This document shows, piece after piece, positions 1 to 13,700 of a DNA stretch of 64,000 nucleotides (its first letter is position 1; the number at the start of each line of letters is the position of its first letter). The notes under the pieces were generated by a model. That model saw nothing but the letters and a program-made list of their open reading frames with translations. It did not search any database and had not been told where the DNA came from. The DNA is from Vitis vinifera (lineage: Eukaryota; Streptophyta; Magnoliopsida; Vitales; Vitaceae). The stretch is from positions 22,943,501-23,007,500 of the forward strand of contig NC_081808.1 of assembly GCF_030704535.1 (NCBI RefSeq), read 5' to 3'. The translations under genes and the position numbers were made by a program.

Positions 1-516
1 GGAATCATTGGAATGCAAAATTTTGACTATACGTGTTATCTTGTGTGGTGCCAAGAGGAACAGCACAAGATGTACCCAAAAACTTACCAATAATCTCACA
101 GTTTGTATATAGTGCCAGGCTTGTATATAGTGCCATCATTGCCAATTGCAATTGGATATTTCCTCTGGTTGTTTTAATTGTTTTGTCCTACAGACTTTCA
201 ACGGTGGAAACTGTCACATGTCTGTAACTTCTTCAGCTAATTTGTTTTGTCTGCTGGCCCTCACAGAGAGATGAATACTTCATATAATTCTATTGTTTGC
301 TTGCAAAGAATGTTTGATCCATTTGTCATATGTATTAGGAACACTTTCTCTTTTAAACCTTGTCAAGCTTTTCATTACAAGATATGATTCATTCATTCAA
401 AGTTAGAAAAACAGTAAACTATGATCTTGAATGTGCTTTGTACTTAATGATTATTGGTTTGCATCTTTTGTTGACACTCCATTTTTTACTTTAACAACAT
501 TTCTTTGCTCTCTCAG

Positions 517-1999
517 GAGTCAGACTGGGAAATCTATATTGTGACCCATTAATGACATCTACTGGTCACAAAATTTCTGCCAGACAGCGGTGGACTCCGA
601 CACCAGTGCAGCTTCAAATTCTTGAGCGTATTTTTGATCAAGGATATGGTACTCCAAGCAAGCAAAAGATCAAAGAGATAACCTCTGATTTGAGCCAGCA
701 TGGCCAAATTTCTGAAACAAATGTCTATAATTGGTTCCAGAATAGGCGTGCACAATCAAAAAGAAAGCAATTGATTACAATGCCTAACAATGCTGAATCA
801 GAAGTAGCGACGGAAGTTGAGTCACCTAAGGATCAGAAAACAAAGTCTGAGAATTTCCTCCCCCAACAGAACTCAGCTTCAAGGCCTGAGGATCTCTGCT
901 TTCAGAACCCCGAGATAGGCTCTAGATTGCATTTCTTAGACCAACAGACCCATAAAGAAGAAAACATATTTCCATCAGATGGTGGAATAAAACCTTCTGG
1001 GAATCCAAGTCAAGTAGCTTTCTATGCAGGTACTCAATCAAACCCATGTAGATACACGGTTTAAATTTTTTTATCAGTAAGTAATTGAATGCAGCTGGAG
1101 AAACATTAGAGAAAATATAATAGATCAACTTTTTGGGAAATTAATTTAAAGAGGGTATTTTTCCTGAACGAGGGTGATTTTACTGTTATTTGATGTACAA
1201 CAAAAGAATGTTACTTGTTACCACTTAGCAGTTTTGACCTGTCTATCTAATATTATTAGATAATAATTAATTAATGCCACAGTTTGCCCCCAATTTTGCC
1301 CAAAAATGAAAAAATGCCCCTTGTTCCCATCCATGGCAATACCATTATTTTTTCAATAACTCAATCCTAGAATGCCTTATCCATTTATTAGGGTTTGGCT
1401 ACATGAATTTTTTTTCCCATCCTACTCTATGTTTTATCATTTTTTTGCATAAGTAATGGTTATGTGTCTTTTCCCACAGCTTCAACCCCAATTTTTTTCT
1501 GAGCTTCCTCTTGTTCTTGTTCCAAAAATCAGCATTTACAAACGTAGTCTTTAGGCTTTGCTGCCATGTGTCATTTCATCTCTTCTGTTGTATGAGTTTT
1601 CCTGTATGTGCTCAAAACAAGTGGACCATTAAATAGATTGCTTATCCACAAAAAGGTCATCTTTAGGAAAATTCATGTCTAGTGCCTTTTAGAGCGAATA
1701 TTCTTATTCTGTCAATATTAACAGTTTTCCAAACCATCTATAGACTTTTGAGGTCATATGGTTCATAATTAGGAAACGAAGATATACTGTTATATTGATG
1801 GTATTATTATTCTTATTCTTATTCTTATTATTTTTATATGAAAAAAAAATTATTATTATAATATGAAAGCCGTGATTACCTTCCTTGATTACCTTCCTAA
1901 TTGATGAATGCAGGAAATGATCACCAAATTGGGAAGATGGAGGTTCCAGGGAGCTATAATCCATATCAACATACAGAAGACTACAGCATGACAGGATGA
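517..1999 (+). CDS. WOX13: WOX13-type WUSCHEL-related homeobox transcription factor, 3' part
   Basis: Two coding exons are visible, 517-1029 and 1914-1999 (stop TGA). The donor G|GT at 1029/1030 and the acceptor CAG ending at 1913 keep the frame. The exon at 517 begins in mid-codon, so the usual N-terminal exon of this clade must lie left of the window; no match to it is seen in 1-516. About 198 residues are encoded here. The homeodomain covers roughly 588-770, from [10 protein letters not shown] to [17 protein letters not shown]. The residues LYCDPLM just before it and the YNWFQNRRA recognition helix are typical of the ancient WOX13/WOX14 clade. Members of that clade are nuclear DNA-binding proteins acting in root, flower and fruit development. 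The last exon ends in an acidic tail (HTEDYSMTG), as in WOX13 proteins. The reading is intact. The clade is confident; orthology to one numbered WOX is inferred. Confidence 0.9.
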
Positions 2000-4900
2000 C
2001 ACTCCTTTGGTCCATCATTGTTATTTTTGTTTTAACTTCCAAGTCATGTCAGTGATCAGGGGGCTTTCCCAATCTTAGATTGAGGCTGTTGGGCTGGGTT
2101 AGTAGATATTGGAGTAAAGCACTAGTGTCTAATCATGGAAATATATACTGTACCTGATTGAGCACAGTTGTACACTTTGTATGTTGATGATAAGTGATAA
2201 CAATGAACTGGCTTTCTGGTTAGACAATGGAACACACCCACATTATTTTGGATAGTTCTCATGTTTGGCAGACTCCTCATCAGCTTGTCACATTTTGCCT
2301 TCGGTGTGAAATAGAATGATGTCTAGATTCTGATGTTCTCTGGGAAGTCTTGACAGAACCAGGATTGACGTATAATTGTTGAAGTTGCTTCTGTTTTCAT
2401 GCAAATTTTGGATCTTGCTCCTTCTGTATATGTTAATTTTGTCACAGTATGGTAGATGATGGTGGTTGGGCCGTTGCTGACATTTCAAGGGAAATGTGGG
2501 GCCTGTTGCCAACAAGTCAAAGGCAAATTGCATCAATTTATGGAATGACTAGAGATTTTAGGACACGTTTAATAGTAGTATAAGCCTGTTATTTAACCAA
2601 AATCCCAAATAGGAAAAGGAGTTATCCTTCCAACCATTCAACCACAGATTTTACAAATACATGATTAAAAGAAGCTTTTCATATTGTTCTGGTATGCCCT
2701 GTTTTTGTTGTCTCAAAATGCATACCTGACAACCCTTTCCTCTCTCTGCCTTTTTCAGAGGCTTTCTGGTGTAATTCTCGCTTTCTCTCATTCTCTATGA
2801 TTGCTCATCATGACTCGTTTAAAGATGGGAATGGTTTATATATAGTATATACCAATATCTATATTTCTAAAACAACCAGACCGATCACACTCATCCGAAT
2901 GAACTTTTTGATTTGTTATGAATCAGTTCTGTTTTCTTCATCTGAGAGGCTGCTTGTTATCAATTAATTTTGAGTCCTCCCTTCAAATTTTTAACTGTCC
3001 AGCATCCAGTGGATTGACACTTTGTGAATGCAAGAACATGCAGCTAAAACTTGGATCTGTAAATGACTAATGCTTAATTAGAAGACTACCATAAACGAGT
3101 CTTGTGAAGCAATCCACCCCCACCACATTGTTGTTCGCAAGTACCTCTCTTCTTCTAGCTAATGTCTTCCATCTCTTACCGATCAAGCTATCTGCCACTT
3201 CTTTCACCATTTTTTCATGGTTCCATATGCTATTTGGGGACTACGCTGATCTGCTAGGATTTAGGTCAAACCATGCGTTAAGTGCTCTATTTATTATTTC
3301 TAATACATTGGTGCTGTACTGCTTATTCCTTCTGCAAGAGATACATCCTCTTTTTTTTCTTTTTTTTCTAGGGAATTTTGGTTCCTAAGATTAATCTCGA
3401 TATTTGGGTCTTTGGTTTCTTAGACAGGAAATGAAAGGGTATTTTACCGGATACTTCCCCAGGTGAGTTTGCCATTGAATTTTACAAAAGAGAGAGAAAA
3501 AGGGGAAAAAAAAAGTTGTGTTTGACAGTAGAGCTATCATCCCCTGGAGCTTGTTTCTAGGTGCCTTCCATGTCAAATTATAGCTTTGGGAGACTGGATG
3601 AAAGGTGAGAAGCTGAATACCCTTGCAGTATTTCCGTTCATTTTTGTGCGTAACATAGCCAACTTATCATGGATGATGGTACCTTCATCATCTTGAAGGC
3701 GTGTCAACCCATCCTTTCCTTCCTATAGTATTCTGATTTTATCAAAAAGTGCACAACAATGCGACAGCAATGTTGTATGACATACAATATATGCGTTCTC
3801 CATATCACATGCTGGAGGTTTGTGGGCAAGCCTCCTGTCTTTACTCGTCTCTCTCCAATTTATCGCCGACTTCAGAAGTGCCTGAGAAATATCGCATGCG
3901 CCGCGCCCTCCTGTCTTGTCATGCTTTCGCTACGCTACATATTTGAGTGAATCGAGAGTTTTACAAGCTTCTGGAGTTATCTTCCAACTCTTCAGTAACA
4001 TTCCACAACTTGCATTAGCATGAGTGCATGCCAAATATTTGCAAATTCATTGAACTTTTATAATTCCTTGTGACTGTCGGTGAAGCAGTTCACAGAAGTA
4101 GAACTTTGTTGTCATATGTGAGAATTTTCCATTCATTGGGAGCAAGAGAATGAAGGTATACAAAACATAGTGTGATAAAAACCAGACTATTCAACTCCTT
4201 TTTCATGAGACTAATTATTAAACTCTATATTGACAGTAAATATACATGCGGAGATGAGTTTCTATGAAAAGAAAATATCTACATAAGAGGGGAAAGGGGA
4301 ATAGTTCGTTTGAGCTGTGGGACTGATGACGCACCTCAGTAGCATATGTGGACTGATGAGCTGGTCCATCTATCAACACGGTTGGAGGTGGCAACCACCT
4401 AGTATAGGTTGTCTGTCAGTCTGTGTGCTCATGGAGACATCATCGCCTTGATCTTGGCACGCAACATGTGCCACTCACCAAAAGTTGTCATGTTTTGAGG
4501 TTGCACAATCTTTTGACACGATGTTATCATTGAAAGGGCATGCCAGCATGCAACCTTAGCTCGCAATAGAAGTCACTCACGATCTTTTGAAATCTTGGAG
4601 GAACCGATTAGTAGATGGTTTAATCAGTCTTTCATCCTCGTGCACATCACCATCATTGCAAGCTTTCATAAGAGTTTTCTCTCTAATTATTATAAGAGAA
4701 AAATATCTATTACCACCATTCAGATTTGGGGTGACAAGAAAATCATGATTCAAGTCAAAGGTTTAATCATTAGTATTAAACCTTTTCATCATGAGTTCAC
4801 CATTATATTTCGAAACCCGTCTTGGCATTTTCTTCATCATGCATGACACCTCTTCTCTCTCAAGCCAAAATGTAGAGAAAAATTGTTTTCTGCCACTCAG

Positions 4901-6543
4901 CTCTTCTTCATATACAGTATAATCTAATATCTACTAAGCTCTCCTTTTTCTCAAAATATAAAGTTTAAATTAAGACTGTAACTTGGTGGGTTCAACCTGA
5001 CCAACCCAATATTTGGACAGATGTGGGCAAGGTTTGAATGATTTAGGGTTGGGTTTGGGTTAGAAAAATATCAACCCAAAAATATTAGAGTTGACATGGG
5101 TTAAAGGTTGAGACAACCATTTAACCCGAACCATGGATCATTTATTTATTTATCTATTTTTAAGTATATTATATATTATTTTATTAAAACATAAAAAAAT
5201 GAAAATAATAGGAAAAAAACTTTAATCTATCCAAGTTTTATTTATATTTGGATAAAAGTTTTATTATTTTTCGTTAATTGTTAAAGTGTTTGAAGTTTAA
5301 GTTTATTAGGGGCATAAATTAATAAAATCGATTCGGTCTATTTTTGAGTTAAAAATGAATAAACCGATGTCATCGATTTATATGCAATAAAAATCGAATC
5401 GACCAAATTTAAAGTAAAAAATTAAATCAAATTAAGCCTTTCAAGGTTGGTTCAGTTTGGCTTTTGTGAATCAGTTTTGATAAAACTTAATGACATTTTT
5501 TAGTTCTTAACCTAATTGTAAATTTTTATTTATTTTAAATTCAAATCCCCATTAATTTGAGTTTATATTAGACTTTAAGTCTAATTTGATTTTAAAACTA
5601 ATTAAAATCAACTTAGATTTGATGTTAAAAATATATTGCATGTATTTAAAATTAATTTGCCCCTAATATAAAAACAATGAATTACTAAAATATAATATAA
5701 TATAAAAAAAACTTATTAAATGTCAAACAATTATATATAACTTTTAAAATATTGGTTTGGTACAATTTTTATCGGTTAAAAGACAAAATTAAATAAAAAA
5801 AGTAAACCGTTAAGGTCAATTTTCAAAATTTTCATATAAAAAATAAAAGTGAACCAATATGATCGATTTGAAAAAGTTTGTTAGTTTTTTTCAATTTTGC
5901 TTACAATCCTAAAATTTATAAAAAGCCGTGGGAGCCCAAATTATCCACGGGCTTGGCATTGGTTAGGATTTTCCAACTTAACCTTGAATTGGGTTTGAAG
6001 TAGTTTGACAAGGATTAAATCCACAACTTTCTACTATCCTTGGGAAAGGTTATAAATCCCCCCACCAAAACTCTCTTCTCTCCTATCCAAGTTTATTTTA
6101 ATATTTTTTTTAAGGATAAAATTACCCCCCTAAGTGAAAGACCATTTTACCCTTACACATTCACCTTCCTCTTCCTCTTTTCATTTTTCCCCATCCTACC
6201 CATATAACCCTAAGAAAAAAATATGTTTTAATGGATAAGCAAACCATCCTCTCTAATGATGTTAGAAGTGAAGAGATATGGTTTTTGAAAAAAATTTAGC
6301 ATTTTTTTTTTTCAAAGCATATTTTGATGAAGGGTATCAAAGGAGGATCTAGAATCATAAATTTGAATAATTACAAATTGTTTGGAAGTATATTTTTTGA
6401 CACTCTTTATAGCTTTCAAAATTATACTTTTGAATGCTTAAGAAACATCTAGAGGCATAGTTTCAGACACTATAAGGAGTATATAGCATTGACTCTTCAA
6501 GCAACTATATATATATTTTTTTTGTTAAAGTTTTTTTATAATC

Positions 6544-6546
<3 letters not shown>

Positions 6547-6584
<38 letters not shown>
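6547..6584. repeat. (TA)n microsatellite
   Basis: A run of about 19 TA dinucleotides directly precedes the diverged tandem repeat that starts at 6585. It is likely to vary in length between individuals. Confidence 0.9.
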
Positions 6585-6586
<2 letters not shown>

Positions 6587-6763
6587 ATGATGCAACTAGA
6601 TAAGACGCTTTGATGATAATAGACTACACAAATATCGTTACAAAATATATAATCAATTGTGAAATGTTATTTAATTTTTTCATGTAAGATGATGCATTCA
6701 AATTGGACACTCTAGTGATGATAGACTATACAAATGGCAATACAACATATATACTCAATTGTG
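6585..6763. repeat. Diverged tandem duplication, two copies of 77 bp
   Basis: Positions 6585-6661 and 6687-6763 are two direct copies of a 77-bp sequence beginning AGATGATGCA and ending TCAATTGTG, about 102 bp apart. Both share an ATAGACTA(C/T)ACAAAT core. They differ at many bases, so the duplication is old. No function is apparent. Confidence 0.7.
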
Positions 6764-7479
6764 GTAGGGAAGCATTGAATGATTGAGAGAGAGTAATAGA
6801 AAAATGGAATGGTTATTGTATTGTTCATATCATTGTGTTGATGATTGGATGACTCCATATTTACCTTAAATTGAGATGTTTCATGGTTTAATATCTAAAA
6901 ATATCATGATATACGATATTGTACTTGTAAACTTGGAGTCATCCAACTCTGTAGTGTCGCTCAACTACACCCTCCCTCATTTTAATTATAATTTTTTTTT
7001 AAATGTTGTTTTTTAAGTTTTGTTATTGTAAATTTTCGTCCGACTATATTAGGGCGGGTTCTCTTCATCCCTCACCCTTAGGGGTTGGGTAGCCTAAACC
7101 CTACCAGGTTTGCTTTATCCCAAAGACTAGAATATTTTCTCACCAACTTGTTTGCTATGGATAGGGTACCAAATCCGGGTGGAGTGTTGGTTGAATATAT
7201 GAGAAAGACATTCTAGGGTTCCTAAAATTGCAATCTTAGCTCCCTGCGGGGCCTAGCTAATCCTCCTTTAATGGAGGATTTCACTCCAACCATAATTCCC
7301 CTGATAAGAATTGCTGGAAATCATGGTTTAGTAATGGTGATAGTTCCACAACTAAATAGGACTGGCCCATCAAAATTTCCTTTTTCCCTTGCTATAAATC
7401 ATCTAAATGTGATTGGGATATCACTAACATAAAAAATCAGCCAAAGACTGCTTCGCTTAAAAGTAAAAAAAGAAAAAAA

Positions 7480-7485
7480 TTTATT
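7480..7485 (-). terminator. Candidate polyadenylation signal of MLH3
   Basis: The minus strand reads AATAAA here, about 220 bases after the MLH3 stop codon at 7705-7707. This is a normal 3' UTR length for a plant gene. There is no other support for the site. Confidence 0.35.
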
Positions 7486-7704
7486 CGCTAATTCATGTCA
7501 TGGCATAGGTTCAATCAATCGTTACATGATGAAATACACAGGGAACACATATTGTTACAAAGTGAGCTATAGAGGAAATCAAAGAATGAGTATACAGTGA
7601 ATACCTAAAGTAAAAAATAAAAGAAAGAAAGAATTGTGTGTCAGGAATACAGTGTACCAGAGTCACGATGTTCTGCTAAAGCTACTTGGGTTTTCAAATG
7701 AAAA

Positions 7705-10700
7705 TTAACCCATAGATGAGTTCAAACGATGTGCAGCACGTTCAAGACTAAGTTCATGTCGTCGTAATCCATGCCACAACTCAATTGAACCACCACCCCC
7801 CGACCCAAGCTTTGCTATCTGTTTATGCAAGGCCTCCAAGTTGACAAGGGGAACAGTTGTTGGTCGTCCATGAGCACACTGCATGACCAAACTCTCCAGT
7901 CATTCAAATAGGTAGCTAAGGACTCCACTCCCCTCATCTTTGTAGGTGTTAAAAAAAATAGATTTTTTAAGCCTTATTGGCAACTGTTTTTTAAAAACTG
8001 TTTTCTGTTAGTCAGAATTAAAAAAAAAAAAAAAACATGTTTAATAATCAAAATAAAAAACAGTTTTTTATTCTTAAAAATAGAAAATAAGATGTTTTCA
8101 AATAACATCTATTTGTTGCTTACACTTGTTTTTCGAGAACTGTTTTAAAAAATAATTATATAAATATGGAGAATGATTAAAAATAAATAGATAAAAGTTG
8201 TTTTTAAAACATATTTAAAAACATAGAAAACATGTTAAAAAGCATTTCAAATTCTCAAATAGACTTTTATTCAACAAAACATTGGAGAATAGTTTTTGAA
8301 AACTGGTTTTAAAACTATTTCCGATAACACTTCCCAAACGTAGCCTTACTCACCTGGAAACACAAGGAGGTCCGCTTTAGCTCTTCAACAATAAGGGAAC
8401 ATTCTGAAGGTAGCAAAGCGTCCCCAAACATGATAGCCCCTAAATAATAGAAGCAAAGTTAGGGAAGTGTCTGATGATAGGCAAAATTTGTCCACATAAA
8501 TGTTTCTTGTTGACAATATTAAATAAATATTTGGATGAATTTTTTTGGCTATAAGTATCAGTGCTCTTGTGATCAGACTCTGAGATTTAAACATATACCT
8601 CGGCATGCTTTGAGATTAAGGACCCGGAGAACAGATGGCGGCATTGTTGATGATCCATCTGTATCAGCAAGCTACAGATTACAAACAAATGCAAGTCAGA
8701 GACGCACGAAACATGATTTAAAGGAGGAAACCAGTAAAGAAACCCAGAAGAGAAGGTACATCCAAATAAAAGATGGCTGAAGAGTATCAAGACATTTACA
8801 ACTGAAGGATAACCCAGGGAAAAGAGTATCTGTATTACCTGCTGAAGAAATTCTAAAAGATCTACATCTGATAAGTTGACACCTAAAATACAGGGTACCT
8901 GCAAGTCAGTAAAAAATGATTAACATAAAACATCCACATGAGAAGCAACTAAGCTCCACCTTGATAAAATGTAGAAGTTTGCAATGAATTATCAGCACTT
9001 AATGATAAAACATAGATAACAGATCTATGGATCACGTCCAATCATTTCTCAATATTGAAAAATTTCTAAAGAAAGAATTCAACATGAAAGACAGTTAAAC
9101 ATGCATATAGGATACAGGCAAATGCATTCAAACAGTAGACCCTCAAACGAAGTTAAATGGTCAAAACGAAAATATGAAATAAACATTGAAGGAAAAAAAA
9201 AAAAAAGGGATATTGTGCTTCACCGCAAGAAGTGTGATAACAGTTGGCTTTTTGTGAAGAAGATCCAAATTCCTGTAGAATGTCCAAATAAAAAATACGG
9301 AGTGTAAGAAGAAAATAAATAAAAAAACATACGAATATGTATCTCAAACACAATTGCATGAACTACCTAGCAGAAATGAACTGGTAACAAGGACTCCTAT
9401 TTAGCATTTCATTTTTGCAGTGTCTAACACAAGAAAGGCAGACATTGCTATGGTCACTGACAACCATGTCTCAGTTCATTTTGCTTTTAAGCTCACCATA
9501 ACATGGGTGTTTGTACCATTGTTTCATAGATAAATAACATAGAAGGTTTTCTAGACAGACATAGAAATTACTTTGTGAAGGACCTTGAATTCTGAGCATG
9601 TATGTTGCAGATCCAACCCCAATTCTGTATCTGTTCAGCATAAGTGTGCAGTAACTGATAGCCAATCTCTGGCAGTACCTGTCATCCAGGTTTGGAAGTA
9701 ATATAGATAAACCGAAGGAACCAGAGATCGGAATAGAACATTGAACAACAGTTAGTACCATGAAGAACCTCAAATAGCATAAAACACAGACATACCAACT
9801 CTTGCTCAGCATCCAGATATGTAATTGTCTTCACTTCTCCAGATAACACCTAAGAATTCAACTAGTTCTATAAGAAGCCACTTTATAATGTAGGTCTACA
9901 CTTGCAAAAATTCAAACTAGAAAAGACAGTTTTACTTTCTGGCGGAGTTCTTCCAGTCGAATTCTTTCATCCGCAGCATGCTGCAAAAGGAGTAACACTG
10001 TTAGTCATACTAAGACTAATGCATGGAAAGGGATCCCCAAGGGTATGTGCCATGGACATGTCCATCGCACATGTGTGCATGCATAAATGTACATATAGGC
10101 ATCTAATTTGTATGTAATTTGTGGTCTCGGTCTAGGGTGTCTGTAGATATAAGCCCCTATTTCTCTTGTTAGCTTCATTGATTGGTTAAGCTCAAAGTAA
10201 GATCAGGTGATGTTTTTTGCTTCTTTCCATCCCCATTTGGGATTAGCCTTTAGGCTATTTCTGTATACTTCCTATATACTTTGAGGGCGCTGCTTTTGGT
10301 GTCTCCTCTTTTCTATATATACTACTTTTCTTTACCTATATATAAAAAAAAAAAAAAGTTCTGAAGGAACCTCCCAGCGGCAAGTTAACCCTCAGAAGAC
10401 TACTATGCACTATTTAGCAAGAAACACCCATTAGACTACTATCAATGGGAAATGGAAAAAGGAGACAAAGGGGAGGTTTGGTGGGCGCGGTGTGACAGAA
10501 GGGGGGACCAGCCACCAAGACCAAAGAAATGTTCAAGAGATGGAGAAGCTCGGTGAATGGACCTGGTCAATAATAGCAAGCGTTCCATCAGCCACAACTG
10601 GGATAAATTTCTTGTCCACCTGTTGGAGAACTTTGGCATCCTGAAGGCAATTCTTAGTTATGGATTGTGGAATTAATGAATCGCCAGCAAGGTGCAAGAT

Positions 10701-13700
10701 CCCCGAAGAGATGTCAAGTACATTGTATTGATCATTAAACTTCTGCGATTTATCTCCACTCTGTATAGAAAAGAAAGAATCACTAATAAGTAATTTGATA
10801 AAAGTCTCATATGGGACTTGTATAGCAATGAAAGACTCATCTATGGTTAAGAAAACCTTCAAAAATTGCTGCGGTACTTAACTGCAATTTTTGGACAGTT
10901 ATTCCTCCACTTGCTCTCAGAGTTCATCAAATCTGTAGCTTCCTTTGTGGTAAAGTCTAAAAGATGAGATAGTCTGAGATCAGATGCACATTTTATTTTG
11001 GGGTGATGAAAGGATTAAATTTAAAAACAAAAAACCATCAGCCAACTGATGGTAATGAATTTTCAAATAACAAAGATTATTGGTTAAACCATAAATCCTT
11101 CTACTACTACAGAAACATTTTGATATTCCAGGTTCACAAAAACCTCTATTGACAGAAGTTAAAATGATTGTTCAAGCTCCTATCCTTTTGAATGCTCACC
11201 AATCACAGATGGACCTTTTCCTATAAACCTGATAAACCCTTCCTTGAATAAATATATACACCCTCTATCCTGATCGCTTTCATCTCAAGTCACTAACACT
11301 AACATGGATGAATTTTTCCGAAATGTAACAACAGTTACCTTTGAAAGAATAAGAATCATCATCAATAGGGAGACATTGAGACTTCCTAAAAATGTCAATA
11401 TTTTGAATCTTATCCATATCTGGTTCATTTTCCAGCATTTTCTTCATATCAGATCTGAAATCAAGACCAAGGTGGATGAAAAATTAAGCCATCAGCTTCC
11501 AAAAGCATTTCGAATTGAGGTATTAAAATAAACAAAAGAATGCTGTACCTGCCATAGAACAATGGGTCTTCCAAAAAGCTTGGCTTAAAATACTGATTAC
11601 ATGCACCAGAAGATTGTAGAGGATGCTTCAATTCATCAGTTTCTGCATGAATAAAGTAGGTATATTACATAGTCTGGCATCAACATGCCCCATAAGTGTC
11701 ACACAGCAACATATCAAAAGCACAACCTGGAAAAGTGGGGGCATCATGGCTATCAATGACATCTACTTTTTTTGATTCCATTGTCCAATGATCATTTAAG
11801 GCCAAGAACTTTCTCTTGCCTCTGTAAATTGGTGGAGCTGAATGACTTCTTGATCTTTCTTTTGAAGCATGAATTTGTCCACAATTTTGGTATCTGAGCC
11901 TCTCTTTTTTGTTTTCGTCCTTGTGAATATTGGTAGATAAAGGAATGCTGCATGATGGCACTGCACGATTATTGTTGTTATCTTTACCACATGATTTTGA
12001 GTATAACCAATCTGTTTCAATACTTAGTATATCAGAATGTCTTGGAGTAAAGATATTATCCAGATTGTTCTCTTTAAGAAGTCTGTAGATATCTCTACTT
12101 GGAACAGTGTAGTCCTTAAGACCTAATCCAGTGTTTATACAACTTGAGGATGAGCAGTTTTCTTGGCTGGAGCTACTTGGCATAATATCATGACTGAAAA
12201 TCCATCCCCCACTTTCACTATCTATAAAATGTTCATAACTAACATTCCTATCAGATCCAAGGCCCCCTTGAGGAGTATTTTCATGGGTGAAATGTTCAAC
12301 ATCCCAAGGTGTGGTCTGAAATAAGCTTTGTGATACCATAGAACAGCATTCAGAGTTCAAAGACAGATGGCCTGAGCCAAATTTTCCACTTTGTTCAACT
12401 GAATCAGGTGGCAAGTTGTTCTCCACTGCAAAACGTTCTCTATAAGTTGAGAGTGACTTTAAAGAATCTCTGGACATAAAATCTAAACCTGTACACATTT
12501 CAGGTTTTGTTTTGAGTCTGGAAGAGGGCCAATCACTTGATGCCTCTTCCTGCCATGCAGTACCTGGAAAAAAATCAAAGCTCTTATTATGGTCAATCTG
12601 CCTTTGCCTAGTCCTCAAGCCATCAATTTGAAATTCAAATTTATCACTCTCCCAATCAGATAGCAAGCTTCTCCCCAAGGAGCAACTCTGCAGAATAGGT
12701 TTCTTGAAATCCTTGCTGGCCTCCTCAACACCATTCCTGAATTCATAACTGTTATAAGATAGTGCACTAAATCCATTGCCCATATCATGATCAACATTAA
12801 GGGACTCATTCCCCCATGTTGAACCCAAAATCTTGTCCTCTACATGATCAAAAGAACTTTCTAGAACTGTGAATTTATTCTCCAGGAAGTTGTTTTTTGT
12901 AATGAAAAAGTTGTCATCAGGCAACTCTAGGTGCTCAGTATGTGGATGCACACCAGATATGCATTTGGAAGGAGAATCATCCAGTGATTGGAATGAAGAG
13001 TCAATTTGATGAACAAATCCAATCTTATTCCGTTGCCCTTCAAATTCTGAGGTATCATTGCGTAACTTCTGAAATGGAATTTTATTTTCTTTTCTACAAG
13101 AGAAATGGTCATTCTCTTCAGTTAGCAACTCCATAGGGGAAGAGAGGCAGCCCAGAAGACAATTTTGAATCCTGCACTGCCTTTTTGCAACTTCTGACAA
13201 ATCTACAATTAGAAAAATCCGGTGAACTTACAATCTGAAGATGACAAAAGAAAGATGTTACATCAAAACAATATGATACCTTCTTCAGCTGATACAACAT
13301 TGCCATGTTCCTTCCACAGTTCTTGTCCTGATGTTTTATTTGCATGCACAGAGGATTCTCCTGGAAACATCTCAGATGTAAACATAAATTTAAGAAAATA
13401 ATAGATCAAAACGATGTAAGCAAAATCCTGTTTCATGACTACCATGTGCAATATGTTCACTCCAAAAGCGTGTAACAGCTTTTTCAAGAAAGGCAAGTAT
13501 GGGAACCCAGTCCTGGAAAAAAGAAGGGTGAAGGATTTCACTGATCACATAAATGACAGAAATATATCTTTGCAACCATTCTACAGTCATGTGGCACCCA
13601 AAAAACAAACTGCATAAGAATTGTGTTACATGGGCTTGAGCACATATGTATTGGATGTTGGTATGCTCCAGGTGTCAAATTCAGTTAATCCCCAAATCCT

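Larger units (their letters stand above)
2000..7479. other. Gene-poor AT-rich spacer
   Basis: I see no gene with family similarity or splice structure between the WOX gene and MLH3. A 94-codon frame at 3104-3388 codes for a hydrophobic sequence with no recognisable motif and is probably chance. From about 4960 to 6120 the DNA is very AT-rich with patches such as GGGTTGGGTTTGGGTTAG and imperfect inverted AT stretches. This looks like old transposon debris, but no ends or target duplications could be found. Confidence 0.6.

Noticed and set aside
3104-3388. 94-codon hydrophobic reading frame as a possible membrane peptide gene
   Set aside because: No family motif, no promoter or splice context, and the composition fits T-rich non-coding DNA.
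4315-4375. Two CTGATGA words resembling a hammerhead ribozyme core or C/D-box snoRNA
   Set aside because: No matching GAAA core, cleavage triplet, stems, or correctly placed D boxes were found; the words are probably chance.
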